Origin: Geotrypetes seraphini
Taxonomy: Eukaryota > Chordata > Amphibia > Gymnophiona > Dermophiidae
Direction: 5' to 3'
Assembly (NCBI RefSeq): GCF_902459505.1
Contig: NC_047094.1
Location: 24,971,241 to 25,035,240 of the forward strand
Length of the DNA: 64,000 nucleotides
The translations under genes and the position numbers were made by a program. Shown one piece after another: positions 42,240 through 53,394 of the stretch (position 1 is its first letter; every line of letters begins with the position of its first letter). The notes beneath the pieces are model-generated. The model was not told the DNA's origin. It saw only the letters and a program-made list of their open reading frames with translations, and made no database searches.

Positions 42240-42600
42240 GGTAAAATCTGGCAGGCCGCGGTGGCAGCCGCTGCTGTAATGATTTCAAAAACGTGAGTCA
42301 TTCCTTAAAAACCGCACATGCAAATGAGGTTTGCAGAGAGTTGCTAAATTTGCACGTGCCGATACACTGGTGATAACGATTGGCACATGCACAGAATAAA
42401 CCCACAAATAAAACTGATAAAAAAAAAGAACACAAATCAACGATCGGAAGGAGGGTTGCAAGGGGGAAGGGAAGGCCGCCATTTTGAAGAAGCAGGCCTG
42501 CTTGCCTGGCTGGCCTTTGCAAACAAGGTAAGGGGGCGGAGGGTAATCTGTCCCGCTGCCGGAGGGGAGGGTTGGGGGGGGTTGCTTAAAGGCAGCAGCG
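42240..42600. repeat. GC-rich repeat leading into a minisatellite
   Basis: CCGCACATGCAAATGAGGTT and CGATTGGCACATGCACAGAA recall the fold-back family at 2831 and 10918. No boundaries or coding evidence could be set. Confidence 0.35.
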
Positions 42601-42845
42601 GGAGGAAATAGGCATCCCTCCTGCTGCTGGGGGGGGGTTGCTTAATGGCAGTGGTGAGAGGGAGTGGGCATCCCTCCTGCTGCTGGGGGGGTTTGCTTAA
42701 TGGCAGTGGTGGGAGGGAGTGGGCATCTCTCTCGCTGCTGGGGGGCTTCGGAGGGGTTACTTAATGGCAGCAGCAAGAATGGGCATCCCTCCCGCCGCCG
42801 GGGGGGGGGGGAGGGTGTCTATAGGGTGTTGCTTGATGGCAGCAA
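42580..42845 (+). repeat. Minisatellite, about 65-bp unit, four copies
   Basis: Units share GGGCATCCCTCCTGCTGCTG, a G-run and TTGCTTAATGGCAGTGGTG. The GGGAGGGAGTGGGCAT motif also occurs at 3420-3490 and 240-270. Confidence 0.8.
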
Positions 42846-43303
42846 AATTTTCTGGCAGGTCTTACCTGTCAAGCCTTACTTTCCTGTCAAAGCCTGAGCC
42901 AATTAGCACTGAAGCACTGACCAGAGAGTAAAGCTATGACAGCCCAGACCAGCCAGAAAATTTTGCTTGCAAATGTAGTATCACAGTAAGTTTAGAAGAC
43001 CTCGCATATAGAATCTTAGCAATAAAACGACCATAGTGGTTAAAGAATTTATTTTATTTTACTTTTTTATGGAAAGTCCAGTTAAATACACGCTTACTGT
43101 ACATGTTATATGTTGTCATACATTCTTTTGAACAAGGGAAAAAGAAAGGAGCCGGCCTCAGCAATAATACCAAAGAACAACAAAAAGAGGCAAGAGAGAC
43201 GTCTGAACCAACCAATGGCTACATTTATTCAACACAGTGATTGTGTAAACAATAAGAAAGTCCTAGGTCTTTAAAAAGACCATTTGAATGGAATCCTAGG
43301 AAA

Positions 43304-43355
43304 GTCCCGACCAGGATCCGGGTTTCGGCAAACAAAGTTGCCATCCTCAGGGGAC
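43304..43355 (-). ncRNA. Hammerhead ribozyme, canonical core, copy 6
   Basis: On minus: GTCCC, CTGAGGA, stem II GGCAA..TTGCC, GAAA, stem III CC-GG..CC-GG with one mismatch, TC, GGGAC. Stem I is five perfect pairs. CUGANGA, GAAA, U16.1 and H17=C are all intact, so this is the best candidate for a self-cleaving RNA here. The flanks (43190-43440) look like a mobile element but no TSD was found. Confidence 0.72.
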
Positions 43356-43719
43356 AACAAGCGCGTAATCCTCTTTGTCCTGCTTGAAAACTGCAAATAA
43401 AAATGGGAACAAAAAAGAAAAAAAAAATCTAGACACTCTTTTGGCAGAATTCATCAGTCAACTGTAATCGTATTTATAAAAATATGTTGTCATTTATGTC
43501 GCCCTTCTCTGTGCCTTTTCAAATTCTGCTCTATCTTTTTTGAGATACGGCGACCAGAACTGCACAAAGTATTTGAGGTGCGGCATGCTTTTATGTTTCA
43601 CATGCTGTATATATTCTGATATAGGTCATCATTTTATCATTTCTGAATTTATGATCTGAAGAATTAGGGTTACCTTCAAAATCTCATCAAAAATGCACTT
43701 TACAAAATGTATCTTCTTA

Positions 43720-43888
43720 GGGTTCCTTTTACAAAGGTGCGCTAAGCATTTTAGGGCACGCTAATCACACGCTAAACGCTAACGCATGCATGTTAGTCTA
43801 TGGACGTGTTAGCGGTTAGCATGCTTGTATATTTAGCACATGCTAAACGCGCGCTAAAACGCATAGCACACCTTAGTAAAACAGGGGG
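43720..43888. mobile_element. Harbinger-like MITE
   Basis: GGGTTCCTTTTACAAAGGTG and CACCTTAGTAAAACAGGGGG, TSD TTA on both sides. The centre GCATGCATGTTAGTCTATGG is close to the MITE at 4246. Confidence 0.85.
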
Positions 43889-44096
43889 TTAGTTTCTTTG
43901 TTTTATTGCTAGTTATACTGGTGTAAAATTGTCCTGTAGATGGCACTGCTGTTTCATTCACAGAACATTAGATGCTCATGACATTGGTACTTAAAATCTA
44001 TATTTAAATGATACACCCTCTAAAAGCTGCACCTCCACTGATCAAAGCAAGGTATCAGGTGTAAATGGGAAAGGCCCTTTTTATCAAGCACAAACA

Positions 44097-44215
44097 GCCT
44101 CTTTTACAAAGCTGCGCTAGTGGCTGCAACACGGCAACAGTCCCAAAGCCCTTTATATCTCTATGGGCTTCAGGGCCGTTAGCGCAGCCGCTAGCACAGC
44201 TTTGTAAAAGAGGCC
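44097..44215. mobile_element. Harbinger-like MITE, short
   Basis: GCCTCTTTTACAAAGCTGCG and CAGCTTTGTAAAAGAGGCC are inverted, around GCCCTTTATATC..GATATGGGC-like core. Confidence 0.7.
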
Positions 44216-44244
44216 GAAAGTGTTCATTCTTCCTCAGGTGCACT

Positions 44245-44567
44245 CAGTGGCATAGCAGGGGTGAGTGGCACCCGGGGCGGTGGAACCCGTCTCCCGCCCT
44301 CTTCCCCGCTCCCGCCACATGTGCGTCCATTCCCTGTACCTTTTTATCTTTGGCGTGAGCAGCCACGAAGTGGTTGCTCACATCGGCTTCGGCGCAGGTC
44401 CCGAAAGTGATGTCAGAGAGAGCACCAAAGCTGAAGCCAGCAGCCAAAGTTTAAAAAGTGCAGGGGGAAGGGAAGGGGGGATGCAGAGAAGGAGGGGTGC
44501 CAGCACCCCGAGGAAGACTGCACCCGGGGCAGACCGCGCCCCCCACACCCCACTTACTACGCCACTG
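44245..44567. mobile_element. hAT MITE (CAGTGGCRTAG family), 323 bp
   Basis: CAGTGGCATAGCAGGGG and TTACTACGCCACTG are inverted; the perfect 8-bp TSD is GGTGCACT. The interior is GC-rich with a TTTGGC..GCCAAAG palindrome. Related to 49030 and 56819. Confidence 0.9.
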
Positions 44568-44639
44568 GGTGCACTATAAAAATTGCATCATTGGTCCTCC
44601 AAGTGGCTTCTTTAGGTTCTGTTGTCAGTAGTAGCTTAA

Positions 44640-44765
44640 CCCCTGTTTACAAAACTGCGAAAGCGGTTTTTAGTGCTGGCTGGCGTGCTGAATGTTCTGC
44701 GCTGCTCTTGACGCTCAAAGGAACTAAAACCCGCTTCTGTGGTTTTGTAAAAGGGAGTGAGGGGT
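44640..44765. mobile_element. Harbinger-like MITE, diverged
   Basis: CCCCTGTTTACAAAACTGCG and TGGTTTTGTAAAAGGGAG are approximate inverted ends around GCTGGCTGGCGTGC. Confidence 0.55.
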
Positions 44766-44767
44766 TA

Positions 44768-45680
44768 TGGATAAGCTTATTGCTAACTTAACTATTTCCT
44801 ATTGTTAAATAGGAATCTCTCTCTCCTTTTTACAAAGCTCTCTCTCCTAATGGAATAATTCAGTTATTTCTCTATTTATATTCATTTCATATGCACACCT
44901 TTTAATTGGAAGCTCAACTGTGTTTGATATGTTTGTAAACTGTTTCCCTAAGAAGTAGCAATATTGAGGACAAGTAATGTTGAAATTCGCCATCATCCAG
45001 CTATTTTAATTAAAATATTCCCTTCTGAAATGTGCTCGTCTACGATCCTTCTATTCCGACTAATTGTGGCAGAGGGAAGATGTGTTTCAGAGGATGGTCA
45101 GGAGTAATGAATAAATGATCAGCAGTAACTTTAGATTTCCACCCATATCGTTCTTCAGTGACATCAGCTTCATTCTGAAGTTCAGATCCTTTCCTCTTTT
45201 GTAACTTATCTGTCAGCCAGGATTAGCATCACTTTTGGACTCGATATTGAATGTCACACGTTAAAAGAACTTTTCTCCTTACCCATTACTGCCAACTATA
45301 CTCTATGCATTATAGGCCACTGTGGGTCACGCTCCTACGTTTCCTCTAGCAGACGCACCTGCCCAGCACCTATGTGGATTTATGAAAAAGCAATGTGGCC
45401 ATGTACATTTGCATTTGCTCAGGAGCTGGTGGAATATACATGGCTGAAGTATGCCAATGTTCTGTCCAAACTATGCCCCCGACCCCGAAAATACCCTCAC
45501 CTAGATTGCTAAAAGCACACGCTCTCTTGTTACAAAGGGCACTTTTATATATGACAAAAACAATAACAATCAAGTTGAATATTCCTTATAGTAAATCAAA
45601 AAATATAATGTATTCAGGAACACACTAATAGATGAAGAGATAGTTTGCAGTTATTATTATCAAGTGGATCAAAAAACTAA
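44768..45680. other. Apparently unique sequence
   Basis: No repeat end or coding evidence; several short frames only. Confidence 0.4.
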
Positions 45681-45855
45681 GGACTCATTTTATGAAGATG
45701 CGCTAGCGTTTTTTAGCGCACGCGCGCTAACCCCGCGCTAGACAGAAAATTCTAACGCCAGCTCTATGGAGGCATTAGTGTCTAGTGCATGCGGCATTGT
45801 AGCGCGCGCTTTGCGTGCGCTAAAACCGCCAGCGCACCTTCGTTAAAAGGAGCCC
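45681..45855. mobile_element. Harbinger-like MITE
   Basis: GGACTCATTTTATGAAGATG and CACCTTCGTTAAAAGGAGCCC; TSD TAA on both sides. Confidence 0.82.
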
Positions 45856-46211
45856 TAAATCCTCCGGACAAAACAACTTCATATAATAATTTGAAGATGT
45901 GAACATCCTTGGTCTTAAAAAAACTCCCCACTGTTCATTCAATGTTTGAGTCCTATAATGCAAACTGTACATGTAATTGCCATTATAGAATTTTTTGGAA
46001 AATATTTATATACCGCCTAAATCTAAGTGGATTCCAAAAACACATACATATTATACAACACGTGTCTACACATAATACACAAACATTATTTATTCTTTCC
46101 CTGCCTAGCTACTATTTGAGATATATTGCATAGATACTATGCAATATATCTCAAGTAGTAATATTGTATTGTCAGTCTCCCATATATTACATATAGGCAT
46201 CAACAAATACC

Positions 46212-46440
46212 TGTTTTTTAAAAAATTATTTATTTATTTTTATTTTATTCAATTTTCTATACCGTTCTCCCAGGGGAGCTCAGAACGCTTTACATGACTT
46301 TGTTCAGGTACTCAAACATTTTTCCCTGTCGGTCCCGCCAGGCTCACAATCTGTCGAATGTACCTGGAGCACAAGGAGCAACAGGGTGATGAGGCTCCTG
46401 CTTTGGCCTCTGCGCCACACTCTCCCCAATTGGTTAAAAT
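46212..46440 (-). mobile_element. tRNA-headed SINE, reverse strand
   Basis: On minus it begins GGAGAGTGTGGCGCAGAGGC (A-box-like), continues with GGTACATTCGACAGATTGTG and TGTTTGAGTACCTGAACAAA, and ends with an AAATAAA-rich tail. The B-box region is shortened. Confidence 0.65.
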
Positions 46441-46554
46441 TTACACAGTCAGTGGAGTCTCAGGTTCCCAGGTAGGGCATGCCACAATTTCACACCGGCA
46501 ATCGAAAACATCCTAGCCTTCGTTGCCACATTATGCACTTCTTGTTCCCTAGTT

Positions 46555-47905
46555 AGTAACATAGTAGATGACGGCAGATAAAGAGCCGAATGACCTGGAG
46601 ACGGGGACGAAATGTGAGGTTATTAAATTTGCTGATGACACCAAACTCTGCAGCAGGGTTAGAAACACGGAAGACTGCGAAGACCTGCAAAGAGACCTAA
46701 CGAGACTGGAAGAGTGGGCAAAAAAGTGGCAGATGAGTTTTAACATAGAGAAATGCAAGGTCATGCATGTAGGGAAAAAGAACCCGATGTTCAGCTACAA
46801 AATGGGAGGATCACTGCTAGGGGTGAGCAACCTTGAAAGAGACCTGGGGGTGATGGTGGACACAACATTGAAAGCATCAGCACAATGTGCAACAGCCTCA
46901 AAGAAAGCGAACAGAATGTTGGGTATCATTAAGAAAGGTATCACGATCAGGACGAAGGAAGTCATCATGCCGCTATATCGTACAATGGTGCGCCCACATC
47001 TGGAGTACTGTGTCCAGTACTGATCGCCGTACCTCAAGAAGGACATGGCAGTACTTGAGGGGGTCCAGAGGAGAGCAACTAAACTGGTAAATGGTATGGA
47101 AAACTTTTCATACGCTGACAGGTTGAAAATGCTGGGGCTGTTCTCCCTGGAAAAGCGGAGACTTAGAGGAGACATGATAGAAACCTTCAAGATCCTGAAG
47201 GGCATAGAGAAGGTAGACAGGGACAGATTCTTCAGACTGTGTGGAACTACAAGTACAAGGGGTCACTTGGAGAAATTGAGAGGGGACGGGTTTAGAACAA
47301 ATGCGAGGAAGTTCTTTTTTACCCAGAGGGTGGTGGACACATGGAATGCGCTTCCGGAGGTTGTGATAGGCCAGAGCACACTACAGGGTTTCAAGGAAGG
47401 TTTAGATAGGTTCCTAAAGGATGATGGGATTGAGGGTTACAGATAGATGTAGAGGTAGGTTACAGAAATGGTCAGGAACCACTTCACAGGTCACAGACCT
47501 GATGGGCCGCCGCGGGAACGGACGCTGGGCGCGATGGACCTCTGGTCTGACCCAGTGGTGGCAACTTCTTATGTTCTTATGTTCTTATCCAGTCTGCCCA
47601 ACCTGATTCAATTTAAATTTTTTAAATTTTTTCTTCTTAGCTATTTCTGGGCAAGAATCCAAAGCTCTACCCGGTACTGTGCTTAGGTTCCAACTGCCGA
47701 AATCTCCATCAAAACCCACTCCAGCCCATCTACACCCTCCCAGCCATCGAAGCCCTCTCCAGCCCATCCTCCCCCAAACGGCCATATACAGACCGTGCAA
47801 GTCTGCCCAGTACTGGCCTTAGATCACTATTTAATATTATTTTCTGATTCTAGATCCTCTGTGTTCATCCCACGCTTCTTTGAGTTGCTGTCAATTTTAT
47901 TCCTT
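46555..47905 (-). mobile_element. CR1-like LINE 3' UTR (ATGTTACT tail), split by another LINE
   Basis: TAACATAGTAGATGACGGCA ends at CCGAATG (46597) and resumes at AGTCTGCCCAACCTGATTCA (47590). It is collinear with 16315-16690. Confidence 0.8.
46598..47588 (+). mobile_element. CR1/jockey-like LINE 3' half, well preserved
   Basis: The reading frame from 46604 gives [80 protein letters not shown], one in-frame stop (TGA at about 47021), then SPYLKKDMAVLEGVQRRATK and MIETFKILKGIEKVDRDRFF to GLDRFLKDDGIEGYR. ADDTKL is the catalytic YADD-type region of reverse transcriptase. The 3' end is CTTATGTTCTTATGTTCTTA. It interrupts the LINE tail at 46555-47905. Confidence 0.9.
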
Positions 47906-48545
47906 CCTTTGACCTCAATGTCCTTCCTGGTCGATAGGTCTCCCATAGCGTTTGAAAACAAACAGGGGCTAATCTGTATATAACTTGGAGTACTATAGAC
48001 ACTACTTTATATTTCACTCTTGTTTTAGAGGAAGCCAAACCGAGATAGAGTGAATGGCAATAGTCTAATTTTGACACAATTAATCCTCGTAATACTGATC
48101 TAAAATCGTAAGGAGTCAACATCGGTTTCAGTCTATACAGGATATGCAATTGCGCATACCCGCTCCCCCCCGGATAGTTTACAAAATTTGTTTTCCCATT
48201 GTTAATGCAGAGTCCAAACAGATCCACAAGATTGTCATCTCTTTCTTCACTTCTAATTGGACCCCTAACACATTTGAATGGTCTAGGTCGGTGGTTCCCA
48301 ACCCTGTCCTGGAGGACCATCAACCAGTCGGGTTTTCAGGATAGCCGTAATGAATATGCAGGAGAGAGATTTGCATATAATGGAGGTGACAGGCATGCAA
48401 ATCTGCCCCATGCATATTCATTAGGGTTGTCCTGAAAACCTGACTGGCTAGTGGTCCTCCAGGACAGGGTTGGGAACCACTGGTCCAGGTATTCTTTATC
48501 ATGACCTTGACTCACGATCATCACCTCAGTCTTATTAACAATAGT
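47906..48545 (-). mobile_element. L2-like LINE coding fragment, split by a hAT MITE
   Basis: The minus frame has AQLHILYRLKPMLTPYDFRS and VLRGLIVSKLDYCHSLYLGL, close to 55505-55810. The hAT MITE lies at 48289-48482. Confidence 0.7.
48289..48482. mobile_element. hAT MITE (CAGTGGTTCCCAA family)
   Basis: CGGTGGTTCCCAACCCTGTC and ACAGGGTTGGGAACCACTG; the 8-bp TSD is GTCTAGGT and GTCCAGGT, one mismatch. Confidence 0.88.
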
Positions 48546-48922
48546 AGCATGAGTCTGCGTTTACACAACCATTTTAACTTTAGAAAACAGATCAAATCTC
48601 AACTTTTCAACAGACCAAATCCTTAATGTACTCCTCCGCTCCCCTTCCCTTTCCTTTAAGCTTGTTTGCTCCCTCCTTATAGCTTGTATGTATCTGTTTC
48701 CTTCTCTTAAATTCAATGTATATGCTTCCCGTATGTACTGTATATAGTCTTTTCCCTGACTTAAATTGTAAACGTATAACTAGTTTGACTTTATGATTGC
48801 ACTGCTATGTTCTTCAATTTCAACCACATTGTTTGTATTTCAACTAACTGTTGTGAACCGCCTAGAACTCCCTGGGTATGGCGGTATACAAAATAAAAAT
48901 TATTATTAAAATTATTATTATT
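48546..48922 (+). mobile_element. LINE 3' end with (TTA)n tail
   Basis: HFNFRKQIKSQLFNRPNP-like coding remnant, then GAACCGCCTAGAACTCCCTG and CGGTATACAAAATAAAAATTATTATT. Confidence 0.65.
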
Positions 48923-49029
48923 TTCAGGTAGGAGCACCTATGCCAGCTCAAAGGCTAGTGCAAACGCTGTTGTTAATTAAGCATGCAATTGACTGCATTC
49001 TATAACCTGCACAAATAAGTGCGAAGCAC

Positions 49030-49423
49030 CAGTGGCACAGTAAGGGGAGGGCGGACCGCCCCGCCTCATCTTGGTAGGGACGCCAGCACCTCTCCTCCTT
49101 TCCATCCACCCACCCCTTCCCACCGTGCACACACCTTAACTTTCCTCTGTACCTCTTGCTCTTCGCCAGCACGAGCAGCGGCTCCAACCTGCTGCTCATG
49201 TTAGTCTCGGCTCTCCCTCTGATGTTACTTCCTGGTCCTTCAATCAAGAAACGATGTCAGAGGGAGAGCCGAGGTCGGCGCAGACAGCAGGTTGGGGGAT
49301 GCTGCTCGCATCGGGGAAGTTAAAGAGGTACGGGGGAAGGGAGGGGCAAGCACATGGCATAGGGTGAAGAAGAGGGTGGGGTTGCCACCGCCATGGGCAC
49401 CTCCCACCCTCACTATACCATTG
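49030..49423. mobile_element. hAT MITE (CAGTGGCRTAG-related), 394 bp
   Basis: CAGTGGCACAGTAAGGGG and CCTCACTATACCATTG; the TSD is CGAAGCAC and CTAAGCAC, one mismatch. An inner palindrome CGGCTCTCCCTCTGA..GATGTCAGAGGGAGAGCCG spans about 49208-49273. Confidence 0.82.
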
Positions 49424-49666
49424 CTAAGCACACCCCTGGCCCATCCAAGTCCCTCCCAGGTCCATGCCCTCCTTGCACTTGCATGCTCTATAATTTGCAC
49501 AAGCAAGTACTATAATGCCAACTAATGGCAGTTACATGTGGAATAATAATTAGGGCCAATTAAGACCAATTATTTTTCATTAATACCAATTAACAGCTAA
49601 TTAAGCCATTACAGGGGATGAGGTTTGATATACTGCCTTTCTGTGCACATAAAAGTATGAGGAAGG

Positions 49667-49890
49667 AGTGGCCTAGTGCTTAGAGCTAGAGCCTCAGCAC
49701 CCTGAAGCTGTGGGTTCAAACCCCATGCTGCTCCTTGAGACCCTGAGCGAGTCACTCAATTCTCCATTGCCCCAGGTACATTAGACAGATTTTGAGCCCA
49801 CCAGGACAGATAGGGAAAATGCTTGCAGTACCTGTGCGTAAACCACTTTGAGTGTGGTTGTATAACTACAAAAAGGCAGCATCCAAGTCC
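49667..49890 (+). mobile_element. tRNA-derived SINE, copy A
   Basis: A-box-like AGTGGCCTAGTGCTTAGAGC and B-box GGGTTCAAACCCC form a tRNA-like head. The body has CCCCAGGTACATTAGACAGA and GAGCCCACCAGGACAGATAG, and the 3' end GTACCTG..GTAAACCACTTTG. Confidence 0.8.
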
Positions 49891-49902
49891 CAATCCCTTT
49901 CC

Positions 49903-49990
49903 CTGATGTCATAATGCCTCATTCCACTAATAAAAGCCAACCTCATCAGTGATGTCACAATGGCTTCATTGTTCTATTCTTGGCTCACTT
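49903..49990 (+). repeat. TGATGTCATAATGCCTCATT module, isolated copy
   Basis: The LINE-derived block lies between two SINE copies without obvious LINE or DNA-transposon flanks. Confidence 0.6.
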
Positions 49991-50007
49991 CTGATATTGG
50001 ATTAGAG

Positions 50008-50212
50008 GAGAGTGTGGTGCAGTGGTTAGAGCTACAGCCTCAAGACCCTGACGTTGTGACCCTGGGCTAGTCACTCAATTCTCCATTGCCCCAGGTACAT
50101 TAGACAGATTTTGAGCCCACCAGGACAGATAGGGAAAATGCTTGAGTACCTCATTGTAAACTGCTTAGCTAACCTGATAGGCAGTATATAAATACTTAAT
50201 AAAATAATAATT
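50008..50212 (+). mobile_element. tRNA-derived SINE, copy B (B-box lost)
   Basis: AGTGTGGTGCAGTGGTTAGA is the A-box head; the B-box stretch is missing. The body and 3' end (CTTGAGTACCTCATTGTAAA, ATAAATACTTAATAAA) match the SINE and LINE tails. Confidence 0.75.
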
Positions 50213-50321
50213 TAGAAATAGACAGTAAATATCAGAAATTGAACATTAGGAATTTTAGATTGCCACAATGGACTATTGCCATCCCTGCAACATCCATTTA
50301 GCTGCATTGTAGAGTCAACTT

Positions 50322-50738
50322 ACATAGAAACATAGAGTATGACGGCAGAAGAGGGCCGGCGGCCCAGCAAGTCTGCCCACTCAAGACCCCTCCCTGCCTG
50401 GAGTACCCATCTTTTATGCATAACCCTGTAGCACCCCCACCTGTTTGTCCCATCGATTTTTGAAGTCGAGTACGCTACTAGCCTCGACCACCTGGCGTGG
50501 AAGTTTATTCCATCGATCAATCACCCGCTCGGTGAAGAAGTACTTCCTGGTGTCACCATGAAATTTTCCCCCCCCTTAAGTTTTAGCGGATGCCCTCTTG
50601 TTGCCATGGGACCCGTAAGAAAAAATAATTCTTCCTCCACTTCAATGCGACCCCCTGATGTATTTGAATGTTTCTATCATGTCCCCGCTTTCTCTGCGCT
50701 CCTCGAGAGAATATAAGTGCAATCTGGTCAAACGTTCT
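50322..50738 (-). mobile_element. CR1/jockey-like LINE 3' end
   Basis: The tail ACATAGAAACATAGAGTATG on plus and the coding end (minus: MIETFKYI region, KYFFTERVIDRW) match 33371-33950. At its 5' side it runs straight into an inverted copy of itself. Confidence 0.8.
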
Positions 50739-50740
50739 TC

Positions 50741-50852
50741 ATCTGACCAGATTGCGCTCATATTCTCTCGAGGAGCGCAAAGAAAGCGGGGACATGATAG
50801 AAGCATTCAAATACATCACGGGTCGCATTGAAGTGGAGGAAGAAATATTTGC
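50741..50852 (+). mobile_element. Inverted duplicate of the adjacent LINE segment
   Basis: It reads CGCAAAGAAAGCGGGGACAT and MIEAFKYITGRIEVEEEIF on plus. The minus copy of the same segment lies at 50641-50735, only a few bases away, forming a hairpin with arms of about 100 bp. Confidence 0.8.
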
Positions 50853-51333
50853 TATTTGACTTGCTATATTCCCTCACAGAATTAAGAAATTGGAACCCAT
50901 CTATGTAGGTAACAGGGTGTAATTACATTGCCTGCAAGGCTATACTGTGTGTTATCACACTGTACAGTGGATGCAGGGAAGACAAGTCTTTAAAAGGGCA
51001 AACCCAGTTGTAATGTCAGCTTAAGTACATTACTGGATTTTTTTTCTTCCTGATCCTTGATTTTCCTGGGCAATCATACTCCTAAGCAGTTCAAGTTTCC
51101 CTAGCTGGGGGTAGAGTTTATGATTTTCTGAGGCCAAGACCACCAAGTTCATTCGTGTGCTGATATGAAGATGGCGGTTGCCATCATTATCTTGCCCACT
51201 CCCAGCTGAGCACGTCATTTCCAGCACCTCAATATCTTCTGACCAGTGGGCAGAAACTGGTTCAGGTTTCTCCATTTTGCTGGGTTAGCCTCAGAAAAAA
51301 AATACCAATACATCAAGAGAGCAAATATTGTTA

Positions 51334-52049
51334 AGAACATAAGAAGTTGCCTCCACTGGGTCAGACCGAGGTCCATCTCGCCCAGCGGTCCGCTCCCGCG
51401 GCGGCCCATCAGGTCTGCGACCTGTGAAGTGGTTTCTGACCACTTCTATAACCTACCTCAAGTTCTATCTGTACCCCTCTATCCCCTTATCCTCCAGGAA
51501 CCTATCCAAACCCTTCTTGAATCCTTGTACAGAGTTCTGGCCTATCACTTCCTCCGGAAGCGCGTTCCATGTGTCTACCACCCTCTGTGTAAAAAAGAAT
51601 TTTCTAGCATTTGTTCTAAACCTGTCCCCTTTCAATTTCTCCGAGTGACCCCTAGTGCTTGTGGCTCCTCTCAGTTTGAAGAATCTGTCCTTATTTACTC
51701 TCTCTATGCCCCTAAGGATTTTGAAGGTTTCTATCATGTCCCCTCTAAGTCTCCTCTTCTCCAGGGAGAACATCCCCAGCATTTTTAACCTGTCAGCGTA
51801 TGGAAAATTTTCCATACCTTTTATCAGCTTAGTCGCCCTCCTCTGCACTCCCTCGAGTACCGCCATGTCCTTCTTGAGGTACGGCGACCAGTATTGAACA
51901 CAGTACTCCAGGTGCGGGCGCACCATTGCGCGATACAGCGGCATGATGACTTCCTTCGTCCGGGTCGTGATACCCTTTTTGATGATGCCCAGCATTCTGT
52001 TTGCTTTCTTTGAGGCTTTGTTCATGATGTTTTCTGACTGGTTGGAGTT
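51334..52049 (-). mobile_element. CR1/jockey-like LINE 3' half, intact frame
   Basis: About 190 codons stay open on minus: [96 protein letters not shown] and GLDRFLEDKGIEGYR. The tail is AAGAACATAAGAAGTTGCC on plus. No stop or frameshift suggests recent insertion. 5'-truncated at about 52049. Confidence 0.9.
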
Positions 52050-52064
52050 AATGATGAGCATTAT

Positions 52065-52940
52065 TTTATTTTTTTTTTATATTCTTTATTCATTTTATAT
52101 TTACATCAAGTGTACAGAAAATAATAACAGATTAACTTAATACATCACTTGAAATATCATACATGTTCCTAAAATAAAATTTATCCCCTTCCTACCCACC
52201 ATACTAATATCAGTTGATACATACAATATAATAAAATCATTCGTACTCTTCATATCCAATATTAAAAAGTCAAACCCCCCTCAAAAATCTTTCATTTATG
52301 TAAAATCAGGGAAAAACGATAACTATTCTTTACAATAATTTATCAATGACCCCCCACACATCCTTAAACTTATTAAAATAACCTTTTTGAACAGCTAACG
52401 CTCTTTCCATTTTATACTTGAGACACACTGAATTCCACCAAAAACTATAATTCAGTCTTTTCCAATCTATCCAATTATACGTTATTTGTTGAATGGCAAC
52501 TCCAGTCAGAATCAGTAAAAGTTGGTTATTGTTGGAAGATATTTGGCTCTTAGCTCTCATAGACATGCCAAATAAAACTGTGTCATACGACAATGCCACA
52601 TGATTCTCTAACAAACAATTTATTTGGCCCCAAATCGACTTCCAAAAAGCCATAATAAATGGACAATAAAACAATAGATGGTCTAAAGTCCCCGCATCGA
52701 GATGAAATGCCAACATCTATTAGACTTAGAGCAATCCAATTTTTGTAAACGAACAGGGGTCCAGAATGCTCTATGCAAAAGGAAAAACCATGTTTGCCTC
52801 ATAGATGCAAACATTGTACATTTCATCCTCCAAGACCAAATTCATGGCCATTGAGACGCAGTAATTTGATGCTTAATCTCAATGCTCCAAATGTCCCTGA
52901 GCATTTTAATCAAATGGTTGATTTTCCTGGATGGCCACTA
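52065..52940 (-). mobile_element. L1-clade LINE 3' end
   Basis: A T-run at 52069-52080 marks the poly(A) end on plus. The minus frame 52716-52330 reads DHLLFYCPFIMAFWKSIWGQ and FWWNSVCLKYKMERALAVQK. Upstream, HRAFWTPVRLQKLDCSKSNR-like sequence continues. This is the template for recognising the shattered copy at 16861-18800. Confidence 0.8.
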
Positions 52941-53394
52941 ATAATCCAAACTCTTCAATGGATAATGAAGAATATTATTAGCAACGGAAGGCACTGAATT
53001 GTAGGCTGTTCAAATTAATGCCAACTTGCTAAAAAATAAATAAAGGATGATCCACAAGTCAGATATCAGGTGATTAGATCGCAAAGTTGAGCAAATTTGG
53101 CAAGTGAGACCCAGGCTTAAGTAACGTAAGTATATTAAGTGAAGTCTGATGAAAGATTAATGTGAGGTTTGAAGAGATGCCAAGAGCTGGTAGATCCAGA
53201 AGGAGATGAGAAAGATGCAGCACCCCTCTGATTGGAAAGATAGAAAAGAAATGTGTCGGGAAATTAGATTCAGAGCTTTCATGAGCCAGCAAGAATAACT
53301 GGTTTAGGAGTTTTGCCACTTGCGATAGACAGGATGTCATGTATACGCTGACTGAAAGACTGATACGAATGGTGACAGGTCACAGATTTTTTTT

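Noticed and set aside
42580-42845. CRISPR-like array
   Set aside because: The units are contiguous repeats of about 65 bp without unique spacers, in vertebrate DNA; an ordinary minisatellite.
46598-47588. Reverse-transcriptase-like frames as host genes
   Set aside because: The whole set (also 7.4, 33.5, 51.5, 57.0, 60.4 kb) ends in LINE 3' UTRs with repeat tails and recurs across the window.
48900-48925. TAA/TTA microsatellites as regulatory sites
   Set aside because: They are LINE tails (also 1705-1740, 16937-16962, 20098-20130).
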